Notes under the pieces: generated by a model
Told to the model about the DNA's origin: nothing
The model's input: only the letters and a program-made list of their open reading frames with translations
Database searches by the model: none
Program-made: the position numbers and the translations under genes
Source of the DNA: Flavobacterium sp.
Lineage (GTDB): Bacteria > Bacteroidota > Bacteroidia > Flavobacteriales > Flavobacteriaceae
Direction of reading: 5' to 3'
NCBI RefSeq assembly: GCF_028689845.1
Contig: NZ_JAQVCH010000004.1
Coordinates: forward strand, 53,721-117,720
DNA: 64,000 nucleotides
Shown: positions 16,282 to 24,677 of the stretch, piece after piece
Layout of the letters: each line of letters opens with the position of its first letter
How positions within the stretch are numbered: position 1 is the first letter of the stretch

Positions 16282-17724
16282 CTATTTTTTTGCATTTCTA
16301 ACTTTTGTAACCATTTCTTTAGTAACATCTTTTTTGCTGTTACCCCATGTGCTATATACATAGGTTAAAACATTTGCAATTTCATCATCTGTTAATGTTT
16401 GTGCGGTCATTACACTGTTGTATGTTTTACCATTCACAACCATCTCACCCGTTTTTCCATGAATCACGATATCAATGGCTCTATCTACATCAGCATTTAA
16501 ATAATCTGAATTAGCAAGAGGAGGGAAGGCGTTTGCTAAGCCTTCTCCAGCTGGTTGATGACAGGCATAACAAGTTGTAGAATAAATTGATTTTCCATCT
16601 GCAATTCGTTCAGCTAGTGTAACCGGAATTGTTGGGTTAGCCGCTTTACTACCTGGCATTGTTTGAATTGTTCCACCTTCAGGTAAATAAACAGTATTAG
16701 ATTGTGTTCCAGAATAAACGGTTTTGTTTTCCTCACCAGTAACTTTTAAGATACCTAAACTTCCTTTATTAAAGGTTCTAAAGATAGAGTGGTCAACAAT
16801 CACTAATGAACCTGGTACGTCTACTTTAAAGTCTACAATGGCTGCACCACCGGCAGGAATTAAAGTGGTTTGTACGTTTTTATTAATTAAAGAACCGCCT
16901 TCTACGTGTACTTTATCAAAAATTTCACCAATCACATGGAATGAAGAAACCAAGTTTGGTCCACCATTACCTACATATAAACGAACCGTTTCACCTACTT
17001 TAGCGGATAAAGATTTATCTCCAGTGATTGCACCTGTTTTTCCATTAAAAACTACATAATCTGGTTCTTCTTTAATTGCTTTTGCCATATCAAAAGGCTG
17101 TAAACCTTTTTCGCCATAAGCCCCTTTCGTATAAAAATCGCCTTGCATAATGTAGTATTCTTTATCTACTTTAGGAAGACCGCCAGCAGGTTCAACTAAA
17201 ATTAAACCATACATACCATTGGCGATGTGCATTCCTACGGGAGCTGTAGCACAATGGTAAACAAACAAGCCTTCATTTAATACTTTAAAAGAAAAAGTGA
17301 TTTCATGACCCGGAGCTACAAACGAGGCTTCTGCACCACCACCTGGACCTGTTACTGCATGTAAATCGATATTATGAGGTAATTTATTATCAGGATGGTT
17401 TTTTAGGTGAAATTCAATTTCATCACCAACTCTTGTTCTAATAAAACTACCAGGAACTGTACCTCCAAATGTCCAATACATGTATTTAACACCGTCGGCC
17501 ATTTCACCTTCTTGCTCAATAATTTCTAAATTAACAATTAATTTTCTAGCGGGTCGATCTCCGATTGGTTTTGGAACAAATGGAGGAGAAGTTAACTCTG
17601 CAACCACAGCTACACCTACCGTTTCTATTTTTAGAGGATCAATAGTTTCTTCTTCGTTGTTGGATTTACAACTGACGAAGAGTGCGATTGCAGCAACAGC
17701 AAATACTAATTTAAGTTTTTTCAT
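16282..17724 (-). CDS. nirK: Copper nitrite reductase NirK with C-terminal cytochrome c domain
   Basis: 480 residues: lipoprotein signal (FVSC, Cys ~19), two cupredoxin domains, then a cytochrome c domain. Type 1/type 2 copper ligands are visible in [26 protein letters not shown] (His-Cys, His, Met) and the second-domain SSFHVIG and VDHSIF segments. The C-terminal haem motif is CYACH near residue 386, with a candidate Met in MTAQ or MVVNG segments. NirK reduces nitrite to NO. The fused haem domain likely accepts electrons directly from membrane cytochromes. It is co-transcribed after norC and norB (12 bases after norB), coupling NO production to its removal. Confidence 0.95.
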   Translation of the reverse strand: MKKLKLVFAVAAIALFVSCKSNNEEETIDPLKIETVGVAVVAELTSPPFVPKPIGDRPARKLIVNLEIIEQEGEMADGVKYMYWTFGGTVPGSFIRTRVGDEIEFHLKNHPDNKLPHNIDLHAVTGPGGGAEASFVAPGHEITFSFKVLNEGLFVYHCATAPVGMHIANGMYGLILVEPAGGLPKVDKEYYIMQGDFYTKGAYGEKGLQPFDMAKAIKEEPDYVVFNGKTGAITGDKSLSAKVGETVRLYVGNGGPNLVSSFHVIGEIFDKVHVEGGSLINKNVQTTLIPAGGAAIVDFKVDVPGSLVIVDHSIFRTFNKGSLGILKVTGEENKTVYSGTQSNTVYLPEGGTIQTMPGSKAANPTIPVTLAERIADGKSIYSTTCYACHQPAGEGLANAFPPLANSDYLNADVDRAIDIVIHGKTGEMVVNGKTYNSVMTAQTLTDDEIANVLTYVYSTWGNSKKDVTKEMVTKVRNAKK

Positions 17725-17736
17725 TTTATTGGTTTA

Positions 17737-19077
17737 TTATTGATTTTCGCCTACAAGGGCTTCATCAGAGGGCAATCCGTACTTTATGAATTCATAAATA
17801 AACATTCCAATTCCAACAGTAAACATCGTGGCACAAATAAGTAATACAACAAAGTGAATGGCAATTTCATTTTGGACATCCATAAAGTCCATTTTTAATT
17901 TTCGTTCCATGTACACTTGAGCTACTCCAGCTACACCAAAGGCAACAGTCATTCCAAGTATTCCTATGTTAGAAATCCAAAAAGCCATGTGACCGTTGGT
18001 ACTATTATACCGTTTACGACCTGTTAGATTTGGAAGAGCATAACTAATAATTGCTAATACAATCATTGCATACGCTCCCCAGAATGCATAATGTCCGTGC
18101 ATTGCCGTGACGAGGGTTCCGTGTGTATAAAGGTTTGTTTGTGGCAAAGTATGAGCAAAACCTAGTAAACCAGCACCCACGAAAGATACGATTGCTGAGC
18201 CAATTGTCCAAAATAAAGCGATTTTATTTGGATGACTTTTTTCACCTTTGCGATACATATTTACTGCAAACAACGCCATTGCTAAGAAAGCTAGTGGTTC
18301 TAAAGCAGAGAATATTCCACCAACAACCAACCAAATTTTGTTTACACCAATATAATAATAGTGGTGACCCGTACCTAAAACTCCTGATAAAAATGTTAAA
18401 CCAATAATAACGTATAACCATTTTTCAATAACTTCTCTATCAACACCTGTCAATTTAATTAATAGGTAGGATAAAATACCTCCCATAATTAATTCCCATA
18501 CTCCTTCAACCCAAAGGTGAACAACCCACCATCTAAAGAATGAATCGGTTACTTGACTATCAAACCAAATCATTCCAGGAATGTATAGTAAAGCTGCAAA
18601 AACTAATCCCATTGTTAAAACCAAAGCGGTGGTTGTTCTTCGTTTTGCTTTATATAGCGTTCCTAAAATTAAACCTAAGAAAAGCAAGACATTGATAACG
18701 ACTAAGAAGTCTAATTCTCGTGGAATTTCTAAAAACTTTCTTCCTTCCCAATGATTAAAATGGAAACCAACAACTGCCACCACACCAACAACGGCTAGTG
18801 ATATAAGTTGTACATATGCCCATTTTATACTAATTAATTCGCGTTGGGCTTCTTCAGGAATAATATAATAGGCGGCTCCCATAAAACCAGTTAATAACCA
18901 AACTACAAGTAAGTTGGTATGAACTGCACGAGCAGTATTAAATGGAATAAATTCGTGTAAGCCTTGCATTCCTATGCGGTCAAAGCCCATGATAAAGCCA
19001 TAAATTATTTGCAAGGAAAATAATAACATGCATAAGGCGAAAAACCAATAGGCTACTTTTTGTGATTTATATTTCAT
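17737..19077 (-). CDS. norB: Nitric oxide reductase catalytic subunit NorB (cNOR type)
   Basis: 446 residues, 12 transmembrane helices. All cNOR ligands are present: His53 and His329 (low-spin haem b), His327 (haem b3), and His187, Glu191, His238 and His239 (FeB). Supporting sequence: VHLWVEGVWEL, TGHHYYYIG, SALEPLAF and TAMHGHYAFWGAY. It reduces 2 NO to N2O at the cytoplasmic membrane with NorC. It starts 4 bases after norC and precedes nirK in the same operon. Confidence 0.96.
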   Translation of the reverse strand: MKYKSQKVAYWFFALCMLLFSLQIIYGFIMGFDRIGMQGLHEFIPFNTARAVHTNLLVVWLLTGFMGAAYYIIPEEAQRELISIKWAYVQLISLAVVGVVAVVGFHFNHWEGRKFLEIPRELDFLVVINVLLFLGLILGTLYKAKRRTTTALVLTMGLVFAALLYIPGMIWFDSQVTDSFFRWWVVHLWVEGVWELIMGGILSYLLIKLTGVDREVIEKWLYVIIGLTFLSGVLGTGHHYYYIGVNKIWLVVGGIFSALEPLAFLAMALFAVNMYRKGEKSHPNKIALFWTIGSAIVSFVGAGLLGFAHTLPQTNLYTHGTLVTAMHGHYAFWGAYAMIVLAIISYALPNLTGRKRYNSTNGHMAFWISNIGILGMTVAFGVAGVAQVYMERKLKMDFMDVQNEIAIHFVVLLICATMFTVGIGMFIYEFIKYGLPSDEALVGENQ

Positions 19078-19081
19078 CTTC

Positions 19082-19537
19082 TTATTGTATTTTTTGTTGA
19101 TCTTTTAATTTGTCTTTGGCTAAGGGAGAGACGATTCGGTCAAAACCATTTAAATCAATATTCCCAATCCATTTAAAATAGGCTACCATGGCATCCGCAT
19201 CTTCTTGGCTCATTTTATATGCAACCATTTTTCTGCCTTTTGGAGCCCAAGGAGCTGGCGACATTAAGACAGCTTTAATATAGCCTTCGCCACGTCGTTC
19301 GACCACTTTAGTTAATTCAGGAGCATAATAACCCCCTTCACCCATAATGCTATGACAACCCATACAGTTATTGGATTCCCATAATTCTTTACCTCTCACA
19401 ACATTCTTGTCAATGTTTTTTGAGTTTGTCTGGTCATTGCTAGGCATAAACGAATAAATAGTCAATCCAATAAAAATTAAAAAGGTGACTAAAGTACCGC
19501 CTAGAAAAAACGCTCTTGCTTGTGATTTTGAAAGCAT
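19082..19537 (-). CDS. norC: Nitric oxide reductase cytochrome c subunit NorC
   Basis: 151 residues: one N-terminal transmembrane anchor (~residues 9-30) and a monohaem domain with CMGCH (near residue 58) in NNCMGCHSIMGEGGYYAPEL, and a Met-containing segment GRKMVAYKM as axial ligand region. It passes electrons to NorB. It is the first gene of norC-norB-nirK; the divergent Rrf2 gene and shared control sites lie immediately upstream. Confidence 0.95.
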   Translation of the reverse strand: MLSKSQARAFFLGGTLVTFLIFIGLTIYSFMPSNDQTNSKNIDKNVVRGKELWESNNCMGCHSIMGEGGYYAPELTKVVERRGEGYIKAVLMSPAPWAPKGRKMVAYKMSQEDADAMVAYFKWIGNIDLNGFDRIVSPLAKDKLKDQQKIQ

Positions 19538-19567
19538 AGATTTATAATTTTAGTTAGTATTTATTAT

Positions 19568-19587
19568 AAAGGACAACTTTGTCTTTT
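19568..19587. promoter_or_regulatory. Rrf2-type operator candidate 1, in the norC leader
   Basis: Palindrome AAAGGACAA-CT-TTGTCTTTT (one mismatch in 9-bp arms). It lies just downstream of the predicted norC start site, where repressor binding would block transcription. It shares its core with a second palindrome at 19652-19669. Confidence 0.6.
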
Positions 19588-19595
19588 ATTGATGT

Positions 19596-19640
19596 CAAAT
19601 TTCTTTTATTTTGAAATAACAAAATATGATATAAATCATA
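19596..19640 (-). promoter_or_regulatory. norC promoter: perfect Fnr-like palindrome plus -7 element
   Basis: TATGAT-ATAA-ATCATA at 19625-19640 is a perfect 6+4+6 palindrome. On the - strand GAAATTTG ends at 19596, 36.5 bp from the palindrome centre, matching the -7 consensus except its first base. This predicts activation of norC-norB-nirK by a Crp/Fnr regulator. Confidence 0.7.
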
Positions 19641-19651
19641 AAAGTTAAATA

Positions 19652-19669
19652 AAAGATAAAATTGTCTTT
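19652..19669. promoter_or_regulatory. Rrf2-type operator candidate 2, in the rrf2 promoter
   Basis: Palindrome AAAGATAA-AA-TTGTCTTT (one mismatch in 8-bp arms), about 33 bp upstream of the TAATTTTG -7 element (19686-19693) of the divergent Rrf2 gene. Its place over the -33 region suggests autorepression. Confidence 0.6.
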
Positions 19670-19702
19670 AATTATGTATTATAATTAATTTTGAAATAAA
19701 AA

Positions 19703-20137
19703 ATGTTTTCAAAAAGTTGCGAATATGCTATCAGGGCCACTATTTTTATTGCTAGTAAATGTTGTGAGAATAGACGAGTAGGATTAAAAGAAATTGCAAT
19801 TGCCATTGATTCTCCGATTGCTTTTACGGCAAAAATTTTACAAAAGCTGACGAAAGATAAAATTGTTCACTCCACAAAAGGAGTAAATGGTGGATTTGAA
19901 ATTTTAAAAAAAGATTTAAAATCGATTCGATTGATTCAAATTGTAGGTGCTATTGACGGAAATAGTGTTTTTTCTGGTTGTGGGTTGGGGTTAGAAAATT
20001 GTTCTGAAACGCATCCTTGTCCTGTGCATTTTGAATTTAAAGAGATAAAGGAAAGGTTATTTATTATGCTAGAGAAGACGTCTTTAGAACAATTAGCATT
20101 AGAATATAAATCGGGGACTTCATTTTTGAAATATTAA
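19703..20137 (+). CDS. Rrf2 family Fe-S regulator, NsrR-like
   Basis: 144 residues: N-terminal winged helix (SCEYAIRATIFIASKC, then SPIAFTAKILQKL as recognition helix and KGVNGGFEI as wing) and three cysteines in GCGLGLENCSETHPCPVH (near residues 93-108), the arrangement that holds a [2Fe-2S] or [4Fe-4S] cluster in NsrR/IscR proteins. It is divergent to norC, with two matching palindromes between the genes, so it is probably the NO-sensing repressor of norC-norB-nirK and of itself. The function is inferred from family and context. Confidence 0.85.
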   Translation: MFSKSCEYAIRATIFIASKCCENRRVGLKEIAIAIDSPIAFTAKILQKLTKDKIVHSTKGVNGGFEILKKDLKSIRLIQIVGAIDGNSVFSGCGLGLENCSETHPCPVHFEFKEIKERLFIMLEKTSLEQLALEYKSGTSFLKY

Positions 20138-20141
20138 AAAA

Positions 20142-20172
20142 AAAAGCATAGGCTACGACGACCTATGCTTTT
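20142..20172. terminator. Bidirectional terminator between rrf2 and the fasciclin gene
   Basis: AAAAGCATAGG (20142-20152) / CCTATGCTTTT (20162-20172), a perfect 11-bp stem with a 9-nt loop and A/T flanks, between converging genes. Confidence 0.88.
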
Positions 20173-20196
20173 AAATGAAGATGAACTAATACTATT

Positions 20197-20754
20197 TTAT
20201 TTTGGTAACAATACATCACCAATTACATGGATTATTCCATTTGAAGTGGGGATAGTTGCTAAAATTTCTGAACCGTTCACAAAGGTTTTATCTCCTTCTT
20301 TTGTAATGTTAACTTTTCCACCAAAAACCATGTCAAACTTTTGATCGTTTTGCATGTATTCTGCTTTTAAAACACCTACATAAGTATGGTATCCTAAAAT
20401 GTTTTCTAAGTCACCTTTTTTCTCTGGTTTTAATAATTCATCTACTGTTCCAGCTGGTAATTTGTCAAAAGCGGCATTGGTTGGTGCAAAAACGGTAAAC
20501 GGACCGGCATTGCTTAAAGAACTCACAAGTCCAGCTGCTTTTACAGCGGCAACAAGTGTGGTGTGGTCTTTACTGCCTGAGGCAACTTGAACAATGTTTG
20601 GATTAGAAATGTCATCTTGAACACCTTCTTGACCCACACTTAAATCAACACCGTTTTCAACAGCCGTTGACTCTGTTGTCGTTTCGGTATTTTCTTTGCA
20701 ACTTAAACTAAAAAAGAGAGCAACAATAGCTAAAAATGAGATTGTTTTTTTCAT
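20197..20754 (-). CDS. Fasciclin-domain lipoprotein
   Basis: 185 residues: lipobox FFSLSC (Cys ~19), a short acidic linker, then one fasciclin (FAS1) domain with DHTTLVAAVKAAGLVSSL, GPFTVFAPTNAAFDKLPAGTVDELL and NGIIHVIGDVLLP. FAS1 domains are extracellular adhesion modules. Its monocistronic unit has an Fnr-type site in the promoter, tying it to the denitrification regulon. A periplasmic role linked to NO is not established. Confidence 0.9.
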   Translation of the reverse strand: MKKTISFLAIVALFFSLSCKENTETTTESTAVENGVDLSVGQEGVQDDISNPNIVQVASGSKDHTTLVAAVKAAGLVSSLSNAGPFTVFAPTNAAFDKLPAGTVDELLKPEKKGDLENILGYHTYVGVLKAEYMQNDQKFDMVFGGKVNITKEGDKTFVNGSEILATIPTSNGIIHVIGDVLLPK

Positions 20755-20780
20755 AATGGTTATACTTTATTATTACTCTG

Positions 20781-20825
20781 CAAAGTACTAACATTACAAC
20801 ATTTTATTTTATGATTTAAATCACA
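20781..20825 (-). promoter_or_regulatory. Fasciclin gene promoter: Fnr-like palindrome
   Basis: TATGAT-TTAA-ATCACA at 20810-20825 (one mismatch) with TTTG of a -7-like element (GTACTTTG, weak in its first half) ending at 20781 on the - strand; spacing is 36.5 bp as at norC, ric and osmC. Confidence 0.6.
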
Positions 20826-20839
20826 AAGAACAACTTTTT

Positions 20840-22054
20840 TTAACTTTTTTTTATATTTATGAGTGTCATGCTTAACATTCCTAAAAACAATATAAAAGCA
20901 ACTCCTAATAAGATGACATTTATATATGGAATCATCGTATAACTAAAACCAGCAATGCCTTGAATAACCAAAACTAATTCATTTAAAAAGATTCCCACTG
21001 TAAAAAGGGCTAATGCTTTTTTTAACATTGAATTAGAAGATACCAATTGATTTGTAAAAAGATAAATTAATAAATACAATGAAGTAATGGCGAGTAAAAC
21101 TAAATGTAAGTAGGCAATAACAATAGGACGGAATCCAAAAGCAAGTTTGCCAATGCTAGGAACAGTTGAACCCAATTGCAGCAATAATTTTAAACCAATA
21201 CTAGCAACAATGCATATATATATCCATTTAAAAAAAGGAATTAAGGAATAACTTTTTAAAAATGCTGGAATAATAACTTTACTAAATTTTATCCAAGCAC
21301 CAATTTGTAAAAATGCACTTAAAACCGCTAAAGCATAAACCCAAACCGGAAGTTTTAACCATAAAACAGATAATAAATAAGCTGGAATACAACTTATAAA
21401 AAACCAATTAAAAACAGTTTTATTCGCTTTAATTAAGCTAGGAGTAGGTGTGAGCTGACTTACAAATAAACCTAAACAAGCAAACCAAAACCAACCATTA
21501 TACTGAAAATGTAAATAATAATAAATGGATGATAGGTATAAATCTTGTGGAACATTTCTTGTAGCCATCATATAAGCTAAAGCAAAAGTGCCTAATGACG
21601 AAATGACATTAAAAAACAAAGCTGCTTTAAACCAATTTTTAGCCAAATTATCATTAGATATCGTTTTTAAATCTTTAAAATACAAGACAGCAAACCAAAA
21701 AGAGACAAATATGGATAAAGTAGAGAATAAAATGGAGATCAAACCATAACCTTGAAAAATAAAACTAAAAAGCATAATATAGGCACAAACTAAATTAGCT
21801 ATGATTACTTTTTTGTATTTTTCAAGTGATAGAGCAGGATTATACTTAGATAAAAAATAGATCATTAAAACAAAGAGTGTTTGAGTTACCCAACCAGCAA
21901 AAGCAAAATGTGAATGGGAATGTTGAATGTTTTTTTGATGAATTATTGGCAATTCAAACGCAATTTTATATCGCATTAATAAACCCAATGTAGCAACAAG
22001 CAATAAATTGAATAAGGAAAATTTAATCCAATAGGAAACGGGGAATTTCATCAT
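20840..22054 (-). CDS. Polytopic membrane protein with conserved-looking His motifs
   Basis: 404 residues with about 11-12 transmembrane helices. I cannot name it. Histidines sit at or near helix ends in patterns reminiscent of haem or copper ligands in NnrS or haem-copper oxidases: QHSHSHFAFAGWV (~45-57), YYYLHFQYNGWFWF (~175-190) and RPIVIAYLHLVLLA (~300-313). It starts in the stop codon of the Crp/Fnr gene (22054), so the two are translationally coupled. A role in NO or O2 sensing or tolerance is inferred from that coupling. Confidence 0.6.
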   Translation of the reverse strand: MMKFPVSYWIKFSLFNLLLVATLGLLMRYKIAFELPIIHQKNIQHSHSHFAFAGWVTQTLFVLMIYFLSKYNPALSLEKYKKVIIANLVCAYIMLFSFIFQGYGLISILFSTLSIFVSFWFAVLYFKDLKTISNDNLAKNWFKAALFFNVISSLGTFALAYMMATRNVPQDLYLSSIYYYLHFQYNGWFWFACLGLFVSQLTPTPSLIKANKTVFNWFFISCIPAYLLSVLWLKLPVWVYALAVLSAFLQIGAWIKFSKVIIPAFLKSYSLIPFFKWIYICIVASIGLKLLLQLGSTVPSIGKLAFGFRPIVIAYLHLVLLAITSLYLLIYLFTNQLVSSNSMLKKALALFTVGIFLNELVLVIQGIAGFSYTMIPYINVILLGVAFILFLGMLSMTLINIKKS

Positions 22055-22650
22055 TAAAAAAATAATTTATGGTTTGTAATTTCAACTTTTTTATGGTTTT
22101 TCATTTGAGTGAGGGTTCGAATGACGGTTTCTACACGCAAACCGGTAAATTCAGCAATTTCTTGTCGTGTGTATGGAATTTGAATTTTTCCACCAGTATC
22201 ATTACCATTATGTTTTTTAAAATGTTCTAAAAAAGCTGTTATACGAAATTCAGGTTTTTGATTAATTACTGCTTTTGTGGTAATGGTTTTATTGAAAATT
22301 CGTAAGGCTAACAAACGCATAAAACTTTTGTTAATTTCAGGATATTCTTCAATTATAGTAAGGAATTTGTCTTTTGAAATTTTAATAATCACACTGTTTT
22401 CCATAGCAATGGAATTACAAGGATAAACTTCATCTATTAAGAGTGGTGGTTCTCCAAAACTACTCCCTTTTTTGAATATTCCATGTGTAAAGTCTTTTCC
22501 ATCTTCATTTGTACAAAACATTTTTACAGAGCCTTCTACAATTTGATAAAAGAATAAAGCCAAGTCGTCTTCATAAAAAATGATTTCATCTTTTTGATAC
22601 TTTTTGGCCACAGCTCCCCATGTGAATAATAAATCCAAGTCAATTTGCAT
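22054..22650 (-). CDS. Crp/Fnr family transcriptional regulator
   Basis: 198 residues: N-terminal cyclic-nucleotide-type sensor domain (IFYEDDLALFFYQIVEGSVKMF, HGIFKKGSSFGEPPLL) and C-terminal HTH (IPYTRQEIAEFTGLRVETVIRTLTQM, recognition helix with Glu and Arg). There is no N-terminal Cys cluster as in Fnr, so it is not an Fe-S O2 sensor; DNR/HcpR-like haem or NO sensing is possible. A perfect TGTAAC-N4-GTTACA site lies in its own divergent upstream region, which makes it a candidate for the regulator reading that motif. Confidence 0.88.
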   Translation of the reverse strand: MQIDLDLLFTWGAVAKKYQKDEIIFYEDDLALFFYQIVEGSVKMFCTNEDGKDFTHGIFKKGSSFGEPPLLIDEVYPCNSIAMENSVIIKISKDKFLTIIEEYPEINKSFMRLLALRIFNKTITTKAVINQKPEFRITAFLEHFKKHNGNDTGGKIQIPYTRQEIAEFTGLRVETVIRTLTQMKNHKKVEITNHKLFF

Positions 22651-22702
22651 AGTAAACCCAATTTAAACCTTACAAATATTCTAAAATTAAAAATATAATA
22701 AA

Positions 22703-22718
22703 AATGACATTTATCATA
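22703..22718. promoter_or_regulatory. Imperfect Fnr-like palindrome upstream of the Crp/Fnr gene
   Basis: AATGAC-ATTT-ATCATA (reads TATGAT-AAAT-GTCATT on the - strand). On the - strand an AATATTTG -7-like element ends at 22673, so the spacing is 37.5 bp, one more than at the other sites. It sits right next to the TGTAAC palindrome. Confidence 0.4.
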
Positions 22719-22720
22719 TA

Positions 22721-22765
22721 TGTAACAATCGTTACAATATAATAATAAATTGTTTACTAAATTTG
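22721..22765 (+). promoter_or_regulatory. DUF3365 cytochrome promoter: perfect TGTAAC-N4-GTTACA site
   Basis: TGTAAC-AATC-GTTACA at 22721-22736 is a perfect palindrome; the -7 element TAAATTTG is at 22758-22765. Centre to last G is 36.5 bp. The same pair with the same spacing precedes 39708 and 41612. Confidence 0.75.
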
Positions 22766-22783
22766 TTTTTTTACTAATTTATC

Positions 22784-23770
22784 ATGAAAAACCTGCTTTT
22801 ATTTTTCTCTGTTTTTTTTCTATTATCTTGTAATTCAAGTAAAAAAGACAAGTATGAGTCTGTTGAAACGGACAAAGTTCAAATAGACACCATTGCACAT
22901 CGGGGTAAAAAGTTAATGGAAACGCATTGCTATTTATGTCATAGTCCAAATGCGGAAGAAAATGAAGGACGTATTGCTCCGCCAATGATTGCGGTAAAAT
23001 CTCGCTATTTGATGGATTATGATTCCAAAGAAGATTTTGTAAAAGCAATACTCAGTTTTGTTGAAAACCCAACGGAAGAGAATGCCAAAATGCATGGAGC
23101 GGTCAGGAATTTTGAGGTAATGCCTAAGCAAGTTTTTCCAGATCATGCTGTAGCTCAAATTGCCGATTTTATGTTTGATTACCAAATTGAAGAACCAGAA
23201 TGGTTTGCGGCTCATTGGCAGGGACACGGTCATGAAAATTGGGAACAACCTGGAAAAAAAGTTGTCGTAATTGAACCACCAAAATCCTATGAAGAAATTG
23301 GTTTAGAATATGCTTTAGCAACAAAAAAATTATTGGGTGAAAACTTAATGCAAACCATACAAAAACAAGGAACTTTAGAGGCTCTGGCATTCTGTAATAT
23401 CCAAGCAATGCCGTTAACGGATAGTATGTCTACCAAATATAATGCTTCTATAAAACGGGTTTCGGATAAAAATAGAAATCCAAATAACAAAGCCAATGCC
23501 GAAGAATTAGTTTATATTGAACAATTCAAAAAAGTACTAGCAGCTAAAGAAGAACCAAAACCAGTAATTGTAGATAAAGGGGAAAAAGTACAATTTTATT
23601 ATCCAATTCCAACCAACACCATGTGTTTACAATGTCACGGAAAACCTAAAGATATTAAACCTGAGGTTAGAGCCAAAACCTTAAAAATATATCCAAAAGA
23701 TATAGCAATTGGTTATGGAGAAAATGAAGTACGTGGAATTTGGAGTATAACGTTTGATAAAAAAAAATAA
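22784..23770 (+). CDS. Dihaem lipoprotein: cytochrome c domain plus DUF3365 haem domain
   Basis: 328 residues: lipobox LLSC (Cys ~16); a cytochrome c-like domain with CYLCH (~residue 48) and APPMIAVKSRYLMDYDSKEDF; then a DUF3365 (haem-c sensor-like) domain with EALAFCNIQAMPLTD, ASIKRVSDKNRNPNN and CLQCHG (~residue 285). It is likely anchored in the outer or inner membrane facing the periplasm, for electron transfer or sensing. Its first domain is a close paralogue of the cytochrome at 29803-30402. The next gene overlaps its stop by one base. Confidence 0.85.
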   Translation: MKNLLLFFSVFFLLSCNSSKKDKYESVETDKVQIDTIAHRGKKLMETHCYLCHSPNAEENEGRIAPPMIAVKSRYLMDYDSKEDFVKAILSFVENPTEENAKMHGAVRNFEVMPKQVFPDHAVAQIADFMFDYQIEEPEWFAAHWQGHGHENWEQPGKKVVVIEPPKSYEEIGLEYALATKKLLGENLMQTIQKQGTLEALAFCNIQAMPLTDSMSTKYNASIKRVSDKNRNPNNKANAEELVYIEQFKKVLAAKEEPKPVIVDKGEKVQFYYPIPTNTMCLQCHGKPKDIKPEVRAKTLKIYPKDIAIGYGENEVRGIWSITFDKKK

Positions 23771-23976
23771 TGACAAAAAAAGGATATATTATCACAGGAA
23801 TTGGAATAGTAGTTGGATTAATTGCGGGTTATGCCTACTATCATTTTATAGGATGTGCTTCTGGAACGTGTTCCATTACTTCAAAACCTGTAAATAGCAC
23901 ACTATATGGTGGGTTAATGGGCGGATTGTTATTTAATTTGTTTGCTTCTTCGCCAAAAAAAGCAGAAAAAGAATGA
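23770..23976 (+). CDS. DUF6132-like small membrane protein
   Basis: 68 residues with two transmembrane segments (GYIITGIGIVVGLIAGYAYY and a Gly-rich LYGGLMGGLLFNLFA) separated by a GCASGTCSI loop holding two cysteines. This matches small flavobacterial proteins of the DUF6132 type, of unknown function. It overlaps the preceding cytochrome gene by 1 base and the next gene by 4 bases. Confidence 0.7.
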   Translation: MTKKGYIITGIGIVVGLIAGYAYYHFIGCASGTCSITSKPVNSTLYGGLMGGLLFNLFASSPKKAEKE

Positions 23977-24581
23977 AAGATTTTTGGAACGAACGATATG
24001 CCCATCAAGAATATGCCTACGGAGTTCATCCTAATCAATTTCTAGAAGATACAATTTCTACTTTACCAATACACGGGAAAATATTTTTTCCAGCGGAAGG
24101 CGAAGGCAGAAATGCAGTTTTTGCAGCCAAAAAAGGGTTTCAAGTTTTTGCTTTTGATTTAAGTTGTGAAGGAAAAAACAAAGCGGATAAATTAGCAGAT
24201 GATTTTAATGTGAAAATCGATTACCAAGTAGGAACGATTGATGATTTAGACTATGAACAAGCCTATTTTGATGGGATTGTTTTGATTTATGCTCATTTTC
24301 CAATGGCTATTCGAAAAAAAATTCATCTACAACTATTGCGATTTGTTAAGCCTAAAGGAATAGTGATTTTTGAAGCGTTTAGTAAAGAACAACTTCAATT
24401 TAATTCGGGCGGTCCAAAAGATTTTGACATGCTTTTTTCTGAAGAAGAAATAAAAAATGAATTTCCAAACGTTAAATTTGATTTTTTAAAAACGGAAGTA
24501 ATCCAATTAAAGGAAGGCGAATTTCATCAAGGAAAAGCTTCTGTCATTCGATTTGTCGGAATAAAAGAAGGATTGAACTAA
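23973..24581 (+). CDS. Class I SAM-dependent methyltransferase
   Basis: 202 residues resembling the TehB/thiopurine methyltransferase type: FWNERYAHQEYAYGVHPNQFLED at the N-terminus, SAM motif I variant KIFFPAEGEGRNAVFAA, the acidic motif II VFAFDLS and late LLRFVKPKGIVIFEAF. TehB-like enzymes methylate metalloids or small thiol compounds; the substrate here is unknown. It is the third gene of the coupled DUF3365-DUF6132-methyltransferase unit behind the TGTAAC promoter. Confidence 0.82.
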   Translation: MKDFWNERYAHQEYAYGVHPNQFLEDTISTLPIHGKIFFPAEGEGRNAVFAAKKGFQVFAFDLSCEGKNKADKLADDFNVKIDYQVGTIDDLDYEQAYFDGIVLIYAHFPMAIRKKIHLQLLRFVKPKGIVIFEAFSKEQLQFNSGGPKDFDMLFSEEEIKNEFPNVKFDFLKTEVIQLKEGEFHQGKASVIRFVGIKEGLN

Positions 24582-24665
24582 GTTTTCAAAGTAAATTATT
24601 TTTTAAAATACACTCCTAAATTTATTTGTGAATGAAAATAAAATCAAACTTTTTAATTTTTTAAT

Positions 24666-24673
24666 TACATTTG
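24666..24673 (+). promoter_or_regulatory. -7 element TACATTTG placed 4 bases before an ATG
   Basis: TACATTTG matches the Bacteroidota -7 consensus, and the next gene's ATG is at 24678, so the predicted transcription start falls on or next to the start codon (leaderless candidate). Confidence 0.45.
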
Positions 24674-24677
24674 TTTC

